Assembly (NCBI RefSeq): GCF_000379085.1
Contig: NZ_KB905378.1
Coordinates: 2,345,726-2,409,725 of the forward strand
Origin: Halomicrobium katesii DSM 19301
GTDB lineage: Archaea > Halobacteriota > Halobacteria > Halobacteriales > Haloarculaceae
Length of the DNA stretch: 64,000 nucleotides
Direction: 5' to 3'
Shown in pieces: positions 1 through 7,539 of this stretch. The notes below the pieces were generated by a model, which made no database searches, was not told the DNA's origin, and worked only from the letters and a program-made list of their open reading frames with translations. Position 1 is the first letter of the stretch; every line of letters starts with the position of its first letter. The position numbers and the translations under genes were made by a program.

Positions 1-1
1 C

Positions 2-148
2 CCGCCGTGGACGGTCCAGCCCGCCGACGCGGCCGTGACGGAGACGACGCTGCTGGACGCGGCGGGAGTCGATGCCCTGGACGGCGAACCGCTGGCCCAC
101 TACAGTCCCGGCGTCGAGATGGGCGTCGGCGTGCTGGAGCCGCTGTAG
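2..148 (+). CDS. DUF2071 (YqjF-like) protein, C-terminal end only
   Basis: An open frame enters from the left edge and stops with TAG at 146-148, giving 48 residues. Its end, HYSPGVEMGVGVLEPL, matches the C-terminal signature of DUF2071/YqjF proteins (a Tyr-Ser-Pro-Gly-Val motif near the end of an all-beta, acetoacetate-decarboxylase-like fold). The biochemical role of the family is not settled. The gene body lies outside the window, so nothing can be said about its start or operon. The next gene begins 74 bases downstream with its own promoter space. Confidence 0.6.
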   Translation, partial: PPWTVQPADAAVTETTLLDAAGVDALDGEPLAHYSPGVEMGVGVLEPL

Positions 149-222
149 CGATCGGCCGCTCGTCGCCGAACGGGCGAGTGGTCGACCAAACAGCTAAGCC
201 GAGCCGTCTACTGGATAGCCCC

Positions 223-948
223 ATGCCGGCGATCGAAACAACGGGGCTCACGAAGGAGTACGGCGACCTCGACGCGCTGTCGGGACTGTCGCTGACGGTC
301 GGGGAGGGCGAACTGTTCGCGCTGCTCGGTCCGAACGGGTCGGGCAAGACCACGACGATCGAGATACTGACCGGCCAGCGGACGCCCACGTCGGGCACGG
401 CGACCGTGCTGGGCCACGATCCCGTCGCCGAGCCGATGGCGGTCCGTCGGGCCATCGGGACGCTGCCCGAGCGGGAGGATCCGCCGAGCTTCCTCACGCC
501 GCGGGAGTTCCTCGAATTCGTCTGCGAGGTCCGGGCGCTGTCCGATCCGGAAGACCACATCGAGCGGTGGGCCGAGCGACTGTCGTTCGTCGAGACGCTC
601 GACACCCTGTCGACGAACCTCTCGGAGGGCCAGCGCCAGCGCGTGATGCTCGCCGCCGCCTTCGTTCACGAGCCGGACCTGGTCTTCATCGACGAGCCGC
701 TGGTCAACCTCGATCCGATCATGCAAGAACAGGTCAAGCGCCACCTCGCCGACTACTGCGCGGCGGGCAACACGATCTTCCTCTCGACGCACTTCGTCGA
801 GGTGGCCCAGGAGCTGTGTACCAGCGTCGGCATCGTCTCCGACGGCCGGCTGGTCGCGACCTGCGATCCCCGCGAGTTCGACGACGGCGAGTTGCTCGAC
901 GTGTTCGTCGCGGAGGTCGACGCCGAGCGCGAGGCGGTCGTCGGATGA
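223..948 (+). CDS. ABC transporter ATP-binding protein
   Basis: A 241-residue ATPase subunit of an ABC transporter that would energise the membrane protein encoded next. Walker A is GPNGSGKT at about residues 36-43, the ABC signature is LSEGQRQRV near residue 136, and Walker B is LVFIDEP near 157, followed by a switch-like LSTHFVE motif. The frame stays open upstream to base 7, but the ATG at 223 is chosen because the protein then begins directly with the canonical first strand (MPAIETTGLTKEYG) and the upstream extension is arginine-rich shadow sequence. Its stop overlaps the permease start (ATGA, 945-948), so the two are co-translated. The CcmA/NatA-like domain order suggests an exporter of unknown substrate. 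Confidence 0.9.
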   Translation: MPAIETTGLTKEYGDLDALSGLSLTVGEGELFALLGPNGSGKTTTIEILTGQRTPTSGTATVLGHDPVAEPMAVRRAIGTLPEREDPPSFLTPREFLEFVCEVRALSDPEDHIERWAERLSFVETLDTLSTNLSEGQRQRVMLAAAFVHEPDLVFIDEPLVNLDPIMQEQVKRHLADYCAAGNTIFLSTHFVEVAQELCTSVGIVSDGRLVATCDPREFDDGELLDVFVAEVDAEREAVVG

Positions 949-2354
949 CGGCGTCCAACCGGACGCTGCTGTCGTGGATGGTCCGCGAGGAGTGGCGGCT
1001 CCACAGCGAGCTGTTCGGCGGCCGTCGATTCGCGGGGTTCCCGCTGGCGATCGGCGCACTCACGGCGCTGGGAACCGCGCTGCTGGCGGCCACCGGGACG
1101 CGGCCCGCGGCCGTCCTCGCCGGACTGCACGCGCTGGTGGCGCTGTTCGGTCTCCAGGTCGGGACGATCGGCCTCGTCGGCCGGGACGCCCTGCGGGACG
1201 TGCTGGGCGACGTGACGCTGTTGCTCTTCTCGGCGCGGACGCTCCCGCTGTCGACGAAACGGCTCCTCGGCCTCTTCCTCGTGAAGGAGGTCCTCTACTA
1301 CTCGGGGCTGTTCGTCACCCCCGTGCTGGCGGGCTTCGGTGTGGTTGCCGTCGGCCGTGGAATGGCTCCCGCGGCGGTCGCGCTCGCCTGGCTGACGGTG
1401 ACGCTGGCGTTCGCGCTCGGCGCGACGGCCAGCCTCGCACTCGCGGCGCTGGCCGCGCGGAACGCGCTCGCGGTCGGCGTCGCGCTGGCCGCTGGCGTGG
1501 TCGCGGTCGTCGCCACCGGCACCGATCCCGTCGCGCTGACGCCGTACGGCCTGTTCACCCATCCGTCCGTGGCGGCCCTCGTCGCCGCGGTCCTCCCGCC
1601 GGTCGCGCTCGGCGGCCTCGGGATCGCGCTGTTCGAGCCGACCGAAGACGACGGGACGGACGGCCGCCACCGGCGGCTGGACCGCCTGCTGGTCGCCGTC
1701 GCGCCCGACGGGCTGACGCGTCGCCCGCTGCTCGCCGTCGCGCGCTCGGCGGGCTCGGTCTGGAAGGTCCTGTTCTCGATGGGAGTCCTCTTCGGCGTCA
1801 CGGCGCTGGTGCTCCGGCAGGTGACGGCCGCGACGGGTATCGAGCCGGGCGTCGGCATCGCCTTCGGCACGCTGCTGGGCCTGGGCGGGTTCACGACCTA
1901 CAGCTGGGTGACCCAGTTCGGGGACCCGCGGGAGTACCTCCGGTATCCCGTCAGCTACGACGCGGTGTTTCGCGGCGCGTTGCGGGCGTACCTCCTGCTG
2001 TCGGTCGGGGCGTCGCTGCCCTATCTCGCGGTCGCGCTCCTGTGGTACCCTCTCGCCGAGATCGCGCTGGGAGCCGTCATACAGCCGCTCGTCGCGCTGT
2101 ACGTCTTCGGCGTGACTGCGGCGGTGACCGGGCTCTCGCCCAACGAGTTGCTGTTCGACACGCCGCGGTTCGCGCTGTTCGGTGCCGCCCTCGCCGCGCT
2201 GGCGACGCCGCTCGTGGTCGCCGCGCTGGCGGTGCGCGTCGACCCCCTTCTCGTACGCGTCGTCGCCGTGGCGATCGCGCTCGTCGGCGCGGTCGCGGGC
2301 CTGGTGCTGACGAGGCGGGCCGGCCCGCGGTGGACGAGCGTCTTCCGCGAGTGA
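945..2354 (+). CDS. ABC transporter permease
   Basis: A 469-residue polytopic membrane protein, very rich in Ala, Leu and Val, with about ten or more hydrophobic stretches beginning near residue 35 (PLAIGALTALGTALLAA). It starts with the ATG at 945 inside the stop of the ATPase gene, so it is the membrane partner of that protein. No substrate-binding protein is encoded nearby, which fits an ABC-2-like export or membrane-maintenance role rather than import. The substrate cannot be predicted from the sequence. Translation from further upstream in this frame would overlap the ATPase gene almost completely and is a shadow. Confidence 0.85.
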   Translation: MTASNRTLLSWMVREEWRLHSELFGGRRFAGFPLAIGALTALGTALLAATGTRPAAVLAGLHALVALFGLQVGTIGLVGRDALRDVLGDVTLLLFSARTLPLSTKRLLGLFLVKEVLYYSGLFVTPVLAGFGVVAVGRGMAPAAVALAWLTVTLAFALGATASLALAALAARNALAVGVALAAGVVAVVATGTDPVALTPYGLFTHPSVAALVAAVLPPVALGGLGIALFEPTEDDGTDGRHRRLDRLLVAVAPDGLTRRPLLAVARSAGSVWKVLFSMGVLFGVTALVLRQVTAATGIEPGVGIAFGTLLGLGGFTTYSWVTQFGDPREYLRYPVSYDAVFRGALRAYLLLSVGASLPYLAVALLWYPLAEIALGAVIQPLVALYVFGVTAAVTGLSPNELLFDTPRFALFGAALAALATPLVVAALAVRVDPLLVRVVAVAIALVGAVAGLVLTRRAGPRWTSVFRE

Positions 2355-2450
2355 GGCTGTCGTCGCGGTTTGCCAGTGGACGCCGTGGCGGCGCGACTGC
2401 ATCGAGTACCTATAAGTGTCCGTTCACGCAATACCACGATAATCGAACTG

Positions 2451-3863
2451 GTGTCCCACGTGACAACGCCAAGCAGCGGTCGAGAACAGCTCAGTGTCCT
2501 CGTCGTCGACGACAGCGAATTCTTCGCGGAGATGACCGCCGAGACGCTGGCCGAGGACCACGGCTTCGGCACGCACGCGGCCAGCGACCCGAAGGCGGCT
2601 CTCGACTACTTCTCTGACAACGACGTGGACTGTATCGTGAGCGACTACGAGATGCCCGGAATGGACGGCCTGGAGTTCCTCGATGCGGTCCGGGAACGCG
2701 AGCCCGACATCCCCTTTATCCTCCTCACCGGGCGCGGCGACGAGGAGGTCGCCAGCGAGGCCATCGCCGCGGGCGTCACGGACTACCTGCTGAAGCTCGA
2801 GGTCGTCGAAGACAAGCAGTACGGACGCCTGGCAAACCGGATTCGCAACGTCGTCTCGAAGCGCCGCACGCAGGCCAAGTACGAGCTGCTGGTCGACACC
2901 TCACCGGACCTGATCGCACAGGTCGCCGAGGACGGGACGATCCTCGCGGCCAACCCGGCGATGGCCGAGTTCACCGACATCAGCCGAGCGGAACTCGTCG
3001 GCCAGACGCTCGCTGCGGTCCTCGGGACGATCGGCGAAGAGCGGACGGCAGTCGGCCGGTCCGTCATCGAGGACGGCGATCCCACCCACGCGGAAGACCA
3101 GATCGACGGCCGGTCGTTTCACAACATCTACGTCCCCATCGACGTACACAGCCACCGGCCGTCGTTCCAGCTGGTCTCTCGGGACATCACGGAGCGCGTC
3201 GAACGCGAACGAGAGCTCAAGCGTCAGAACGAGCGCCTCGAAGAGTTCGCCAGCGTCGTCAGTCACGACATGCGAAATCCGCTCAACGTGGCCCAGTCCG
3301 CACTCCAGTTGTTAGAGAAAGACAGGGGAGACGACGCCGAGCTGCGGGCGAGACTGACGCGCTCGCTCGACCGGATGGAGTCGCTGATCGACGACGTGTT
3401 GACACTCGCTCGCGAGGGCGAGACCGTCGACGACCCCAGCGTCGTCGATCTGGGAACGATCGCCCGCGAGAGCTGGATCGTGACCGACAGCGGCGAGGCG
3501 GAGCTGGTGGTCGACTCCTCGGCCCGGATTCAGGCCGACGACGGCCGTCTCGGGAGCATCTTCTCGAACCTCTACGGGAACGCCGTCGACCACGGCCGCC
3601 CCTCGTCGGACGCCGAGCCGGTGACCGTCACCGTCAGCGTGACCGACGACGGGTTCGTCGTCGCCGACGACGGCTGTGGCATGGACCTCTCGACGGACGG
3701 CGACCCCTTCGAGATGGGGTACTCAAGCGACACCGAGGGGACCGGCATGGGACTGACCATCGTCGAGCGGGTGGCCGAGGCCCACGGCTGGTCGGTCGCC
3801 CTCGGCGAGAGCGAGGACGGCGGTCTGGCCGTCGAGATCAGCGGCGTCACCTTCGTCGAGTGA
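2451..3863 (+). CDS. Hybrid receiver-PAS-histidine kinase
   Basis: A soluble sensory kinase of about 470 residues. An N-terminal receiver domain (LVVDDSEFF; phospho-acceptor in CIVSDYEMPGMDG, about Asp65) is followed by a PAS domain (LLVDTSPDLIAQVAEDGTI), then a HisKA helix with VVSHDMRNPLN (about His272) and an HATPase domain with the N box (NLYGNAVDHG) and G boxes (VVADDGCGMD, GTGMGLTIV). No transmembrane segments are visible, so it should sense cytoplasmic signals or receive phosphate from another kinase. No output regulator lies beside it. The start is uncertain: GTG at 2451 and GTG at 2460 both fit a TATA-like TATAAG at 2411; an ATG-less frame continues upstream to 2370. Confidence 0.85.
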   Translation: MSHVTTPSSGREQLSVLVVDDSEFFAEMTAETLAEDHGFGTHAASDPKAALDYFSDNDVDCIVSDYEMPGMDGLEFLDAVREREPDIPFILLTGRGDEEVASEAIAAGVTDYLLKLEVVEDKQYGRLANRIRNVVSKRRTQAKYELLVDTSPDLIAQVAEDGTILAANPAMAEFTDISRAELVGQTLAAVLGTIGEERTAVGRSVIEDGDPTHAEDQIDGRSFHNIYVPIDVHSHRPSFQLVSRDITERVERERELKRQNERLEEFASVVSHDMRNPLNVAQSALQLLEKDRGDDAELRARLTRSLDRMESLIDDVLTLAREGETVDDPSVVDLGTIARESWIVTDSGEAELVVDSSARIQADDGRLGSIFSNLYGNAVDHGRPSSDAEPVTVTVSVTDDGFVVADDGCGMDLSTDGDPFEMGYSSDTEGTGMGLTIVERVAEAHGWSVALGESEDGGLAVEISGVTFVE

Positions 3864-3902
3864 CCGGTCGGCCTTTGACGATCCAGTCCGTAGCGCCTCT
3901 CG

Positions 3903-4688
3903 ATGAGCCGCGGTGTGATCGTCGATCTCGACGGAACCGTGTATCACGGCGACGACCTCGTTCCGGGCGCACCGGCAGCGATCGACTCCCTCAGAGCCGC
4001 CAGCGAGTCGCTGCTGTTCTTCTCGAACAACCCGACCCGGAGCGGTACGGCTTACGTCGACCGGCTCGCCGACCTCGGCGTGACGGTCCGTCCGGGCGAG
4101 GCCTGTTCGGCGGCCGACGTGACCGCCGAGTACCTCCGGACCCGCCACGCCGACGACGCCGTGTTTCTCGTCGGCGCGGACAGAATCGCGGAGATTCTCG
4201 ACACCGAAGGGGTGGCGCTCACCGACGACCCCGAGCGAGCGGACGTGTTGCTCGCAGGGTGGAGCCCGGAGTTCCACTACGACGACATGGTCGACGCCCT
4301 CCGGGCCTACGACGAGACCGTGACCTTCCTCGGAACGGACCCCGATCGCACCTTCCCCGGCCAGAACGGCCTGCCGACGCCGGGGTCAGGAGCCATCGTC
4401 AACGCGGTCGCCGGTGTCCTCGAAGCGGAGCCCGACCAGATCCTCGGCAAGCCGTCGAGACGGGCGATACAGGCGGCACTCGACAGGCTGGGCGTTCCGG
4501 CGTCGGACTGTCTCGTGATCGGAGATCGACTCTCGACGGACGTCGCGATGGGCGAACGGGCCGGCATGGAGACCGCGCTGGTGCTCTCGGGTGCCACGAC
4601 GCGGGAGGATCTCGCCGACAGCGACGTGCGACCCGACCACGTCCTCGACTCGATCGCGGAGGTCGACAGCGTTCTCTCTGAACGCTGA
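3903..4688 (+). CDS. HAD-superfamily (NagD-like, class IIA) phosphatase
   Basis: A 261-residue HAD hydrolase. The catalytic DxD motif is VDLDGTVYHGDD (Asp8 and Asp10), motif II is in FFSNNPTRSG, the lysine region is ILGKPSRRA, and the last acidic motif is VIGDRLSTDVAMG. The cap position and sequence place it with the NagD/phosphoglycolate-phosphatase-like class IIA proteins, which dephosphorylate small metabolites such as phosphoglycolate, glycerol phosphates or nucleotides; the actual substrate is unknown. The ATG at 3903 lies 40 bases after the kinase stop and gives the exact family N terminus. Confidence 0.85.
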   Translation: MSRGVIVDLDGTVYHGDDLVPGAPAAIDSLRAASESLLFFSNNPTRSGTAYVDRLADLGVTVRPGEACSAADVTAEYLRTRHADDAVFLVGADRIAEILDTEGVALTDDPERADVLLAGWSPEFHYDDMVDALRAYDETVTFLGTDPDRTFPGQNGLPTPGSGAIVNAVAGVLEAEPDQILGKPSRRAIQAALDRLGVPASDCLVIGDRLSTDVAMGERAGMETALVLSGATTREDLADSDVRPDHVLDSIAEVDSVLSER

Positions 4689-4798
4689 ACGGCCGCTCCC
4701 TGTCGCTCACCTGACGAGATTCTGTCAGTTGACCGTCTGCTTTATTGTCGCCGACCGTGTCACTCTCTAACGCGCTCTCGACGAGCGCGGTGTTTCCA

Positions 4799-5386
4799 AT
4801 GAGTGACATCCTCATGATCGTCGGCGACTTCGGCGAAGACTACGAGATAATGGTCCCCTTCCAGGCGCTGCAGATGGTCGGCCACGAGGTCGACGCGGTC
4901 TGTCCGGAGAAGGAGGCCGGCGAGACGATCAAGACCGCCGTCCACGACTTCCGGGGCGATCAGACCTACATGGAGAGCCGCGGGCACAACTTCGAGCTGA
5001 ACGCGACGCTGGCCGACGTGACCCCCAGCGACTACGACGCGCTGGTCGTGCCGGGCGGACGCGCGCCGGAGTATCTCCGGACCCACGAGCCGGTGCTCGA
5101 CGCAGTCCGGCACTTCTTCGAGGCGAACAAGCCCGTCGCCTCGCTGTGTCACGGCCCACAGATTCTGGCGGCTGCCGGCGTCCTCGACGGGTACGAGATG
5201 ACGTCTTTCCCCGCCGTCCGGGCGGAGTGTGAGGCAGCGGGCTGTTCGTGGGTCGACGAGGTCGTCACCGACGACAACCTCGTCACCGGTCAGGCCTGGC
5301 CGGACCACGACGAGCGGCTCGCACAGTTCCTCGACCTGCTGGGCACCGACATCAGCCACGGCGAACCGGTTGCGGCGGACGACTGA
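4799..5386 (+). CDS. DJ-1/PfpI family protein
   Basis: A 195-residue class I glutamine-amidotransferase-like protein. The start at ATG 4799 gives MSDILMIVGDFGEDYEIMVP, the typical N terminus with the conserved Glu for the family. The nucleophile elbow is SLCHGPQ with Cys117. Family members act as deglycases/glyoxalase III, proteases or stress chaperones; which of these applies cannot be told from sequence. An in-frame ATG lies 18 codons upstream but precedes a stretch without family similarity. The gene is separated from the upstream phosphatase by 110 bases that include a TTTATT element at 4741. Confidence 0.85.
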   Translation: MSDILMIVGDFGEDYEIMVPFQALQMVGHEVDAVCPEKEAGETIKTAVHDFRGDQTYMESRGHNFELNATLADVTPSDYDALVVPGGRAPEYLRTHEPVLDAVRHFFEANKPVASLCHGPQILAAAGVLDGYEMTSFPAVRAECEAAGCSWVDEVVTDDNLVTGQAWPDHDERLAQFLDLLGTDISHGEPVAADD

Positions 5387-5492
5387 CGGTCTGTCCGCGC
5401 CGAACCGGTGGCCGTCTCACAATAAACTCTAAACAATGTGGCTGTGTGGTGTGGTCGAATGCTTTTTTAGACCGGTCGACAAACGGGATGAC

Positions 5493-5741
5493 ATGGCAGA
5501 CAAAGACGACCTCAGAGAGCAGTTCACCGAAGCGTTCGAGGCAGCCGACTACCCGATCTCCAGTCCGATGGACCTCGTCCCGGCCCTGCCCAACGGGCCG
5601 TCGACGAAGTTCGAGTCCGGCGACTTCTCGATGACGGCGATGGAGCTCAACACCAAGCTCGGCGGGGACTTCCCCTACGACAGCGTCGACGAGTTCGTCG
5701 ACAGCGTGATGGAACAGCTCGACGATCAGGACCTTCTGTAG
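5493..5741 (+). CDS. MTH865-like small protein
   Basis: An 82-residue acidic protein starting MADKDDLREQFTEAFEGADY-like (here EAADY), with PSTKFESGDFSMTAMELN in the middle, as in the MTH865-like family, a small helical protein of unknown function known from methanogens and conserved in haloarchaea. The ATG at 5493 is chosen over an upstream start at 5436, which would add cysteine- and phenylalanine-rich sequence absent from the family. A T-rich stretch at 5462-5469 lies at a promoter-like distance upstream. Confidence 0.75.
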   Translation: MADKDDLREQFTEAFEAADYPISSPMDLVPALPNGPSTKFESGDFSMTAMELNTKLGGDFPYDSVDEFVDSVMEQLDDQDLL

Positions 5742-5885
5742 GCCGTTCCCGCCGCGGTTTTGTCGTCTAGCCGGCCGGAGCGCCGCCGGCTGGTCGCGCC
5801 GACTGTTCGGCCGTCTGGACACAGACTGTGAGCGACGGCCCGGCCGGATGCTGGCACTTATGCCGGCGGTGACCCTAGCCGGCAC

Positions 5886-6065
5886 ATGGTCGTCGCGACA
5901 GCCGTCGACACGTTCGGCCCGTTCCTGATCCCGGCGACGCTGTTCGTCGTCGGCGTGGCCGGCTACGCGGTGCTCTGGGTCCTGACCGGTCAGCAGCGAA
6001 AGTGGGCGGCCGACGACGGCGACGGCGTCCGGAGACAGGACGGCTCAGAGCCGCCCGAGCGGTGA
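5886..6065 (+). CDS. Small single-span membrane protein
   Basis: A 59-residue ORF with one clear membrane segment (FLIPATLFVVGVAGYAVLWV, about residues 12-31) and a short charged cytoplasmic-type tail rich in Arg, Asp and Glu (QQRKWAADDG). The ATG at 5886 is about 28 bases below a TATA-like GCACTTATG, consistent with a leaderless mRNA. No function is recognised. High confidence in coding comes from the clean hydrophobic/charged architecture and the promoter placement. Confidence 0.55.
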   Translation: MVVATAVDTFGPFLIPATLFVVGVAGYAVLWVLTGQQRKWAADDGDGVRRQDGSEPPER

Positions 6066-6142
6066 GCGCGAGCGGCCGAGCGGCGCGGCCGAATCCTCGG
6101 CAACGATACTTATTTCCTTGCGATGGCCCTACCGGAGAGTGA

Positions 6143-6826
6143 ATGTTGAGCGCGAAGATGGAGGACTACCTGAAGGCCCTCTACCAGCTCCAGCGTGACG
6201 AGGAGGGAGCGGTCTCGACCTCGTCGCTGGCCGACGCACTCGACGTGACGCCGCCGACGGCATCGAGCATGCTCGATACGCTCGCCGACGCCGGCTTCGT
6301 CGAGCGCGAGAAGTACAAGGGAGCGCATCTCTCACCGGAGGGCGAGACCGTCGCGCTCGAAGTCGTCCGCCACCACCGGCTGCTGGAGACGTACCTCACC
6401 GAACACCTGGGGTACGACTGGTCGGAGGTCCACGACGAGGCCGACCGGCTCGAACACCACATCAGCGAGGAGTTCGAGCGCCGCGTCGCGGCCGCGCTGG
6501 GCGACCCCGAGGTCGACCCCCACGGCGATCCCATCCCGAGCGAGACGCTGGAGCCCCTCGACGAGGAGTTCGGCGAGACGCTCGGCGAACACGAGACCGG
6601 CGACGAGGTCGTCGTCGAGCGGATCAGCGACCGGGACCCCGACGAGTTGGCGTACCTCTCCGAGCGGGGCATCGCCCCCGAGAGCCGGCTGGAGGTCGTC
6701 GACGTGGCACCGATCGGGATGGTGACCGTCGCCATCGACGGCCGCGAGGTGTCCCTGCCCGACCGCGTCGCAGAACTGATACACGTTCGGCCCGTCCCCA
6801 CAGAGGAGAACACGGGAACCGCCTGA
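6143..6826 (+). CDS. DtxR/SirR-family metal-dependent transcriptional regulator
   Basis: A 227-residue regulator. The N-terminal winged helix (MLSAKMEDYLKALYQL, then STSSLADALDVTPPTASSML) is followed by the dimerisation/metal domain with the typical HHRLLETYLTE-x-LGYDW and the later HHISEEFERR, and by an SH3-like FeoA domain at about residues 150-220. Family members bind Fe2+ or Mn2+ and repress uptake genes; the metal here is not predictable. It lies two bases upstream of the Lrp/TRASH gene, so the two regulators are probably co-transcribed. A TATA-like ACTTATTTC near 6106 suits the start at 6143. Confidence 0.88.
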   Translation: MLSAKMEDYLKALYQLQRDEEGAVSTSSLADALDVTPPTASSMLDTLADAGFVEREKYKGAHLSPEGETVALEVVRHHRLLETYLTEHLGYDWSEVHDEADRLEHHISEEFERRVAAALGDPEVDPHGDPIPSETLEPLDEEFGETLGEHETGDEVVVERISDRDPDELAYLSERGIAPESRLEVVDVAPIGMVTVAIDGREVSLPDRVAELIHVRPVPTEENTGTA

Positions 6827-6828
6827 CC

Positions 6829-7419
6829 ATGGACACGCTCGACGACACGGATCGCCAGATCCTCGAACTGCTGTTAGAAGACGCCCGCCGGCCCTACAGC
6901 GAGATCGGCGACGCGGTCGATCTGTCCGGACCCGCGGTGTCCGACCGGATCGAACGGCTCCAAGAGCGCGGGCTGTTGCGACGGTTCACCGTCGAACTGG
7001 ATCGACAGATGCTTCGCGACGGCGTCTCGGTCCTCGTCGAATTGCGCGTCGATCCGGACATCGCCGCCGACGTTGGGGCTCGGCTCGATACCGTTGACGC
7101 CGTCGAACACGTGCTTCGGACCGTCGACGCGCGGCTCCTCTTTACCGCGACGGTGCCCGAGGCCGACGTAACGTCGCTGCTCGAAGAGTGGGACCTCCTC
7201 CAGTACGTCCGCGAGTTCGACGTGCGAGTCCTCGCCGACACCGTGTGGTCGCCCAGCGTCGGCTCCGCGGAACTGGCCCCGACCTGCGTCGAATGTGGCA
7301 ACACCGTCGACGACGAGGGGACGAGTCGCGTTCTCGACGGGACGGAGTACTACTTCTGCTGTGAGTCCTGTGAAACACAGTTCCTCGAAACGTACGATCA
7401 GCTTCGGGACGGCATCTGA
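6829..7419 (+). CDS. Lrp/AsnC-type regulator with C-terminal TRASH metal-binding domain
   Basis: A 196-residue protein with an N-terminal AsnC/Lrp helix-turn-helix (DDTDRQILELLLEDARR) and a C-terminal TRASH-like cysteine domain: CVECGNT at about residue 150 and FCCESCETQF near 176. In Halobacterium, an Lrp-like protein of this architecture regulates the copper ATPase gene in response to copper (established knowledge, from memory). The next gene downstream is a CopA ATPase, so this is very likely its copper-responsive regulator. It follows the DtxR gene after 2 bases. Confidence 0.88.
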   Translation: MDTLDDTDRQILELLLEDARRPYSEIGDAVDLSGPAVSDRIERLQERGLLRRFTVELDRQMLRDGVSVLVELRVDPDIAADVGARLDTVDAVEHVLRTVDARLLFTATVPEADVTSLLEEWDLLQYVREFDVRVLADTVWSPSVGSAELAPTCVECGNTVDDEGTSRVLDGTEYYFCCESCETQFLETYDQLRDGI

Positions 7420-7539
7420 TCGGCTCGGAACCGATCGTTTCGGGCCGCGAATGCTTTGCTATCCAAAGTTAGGTGTGCAGGTGGCATTACTTTCGAAGGG
7501 GCAAACCGCATGAAACGGGAGCCCGTATCGGTACGTACG

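Noticed and set aside
567-944. Upstream extension of the permease frame
   Set aside because: It overlaps the ATPase gene and is arginine- and glycine-rich without hydrophobic segments; the ATG at 945 with the ATGA overlap is better.
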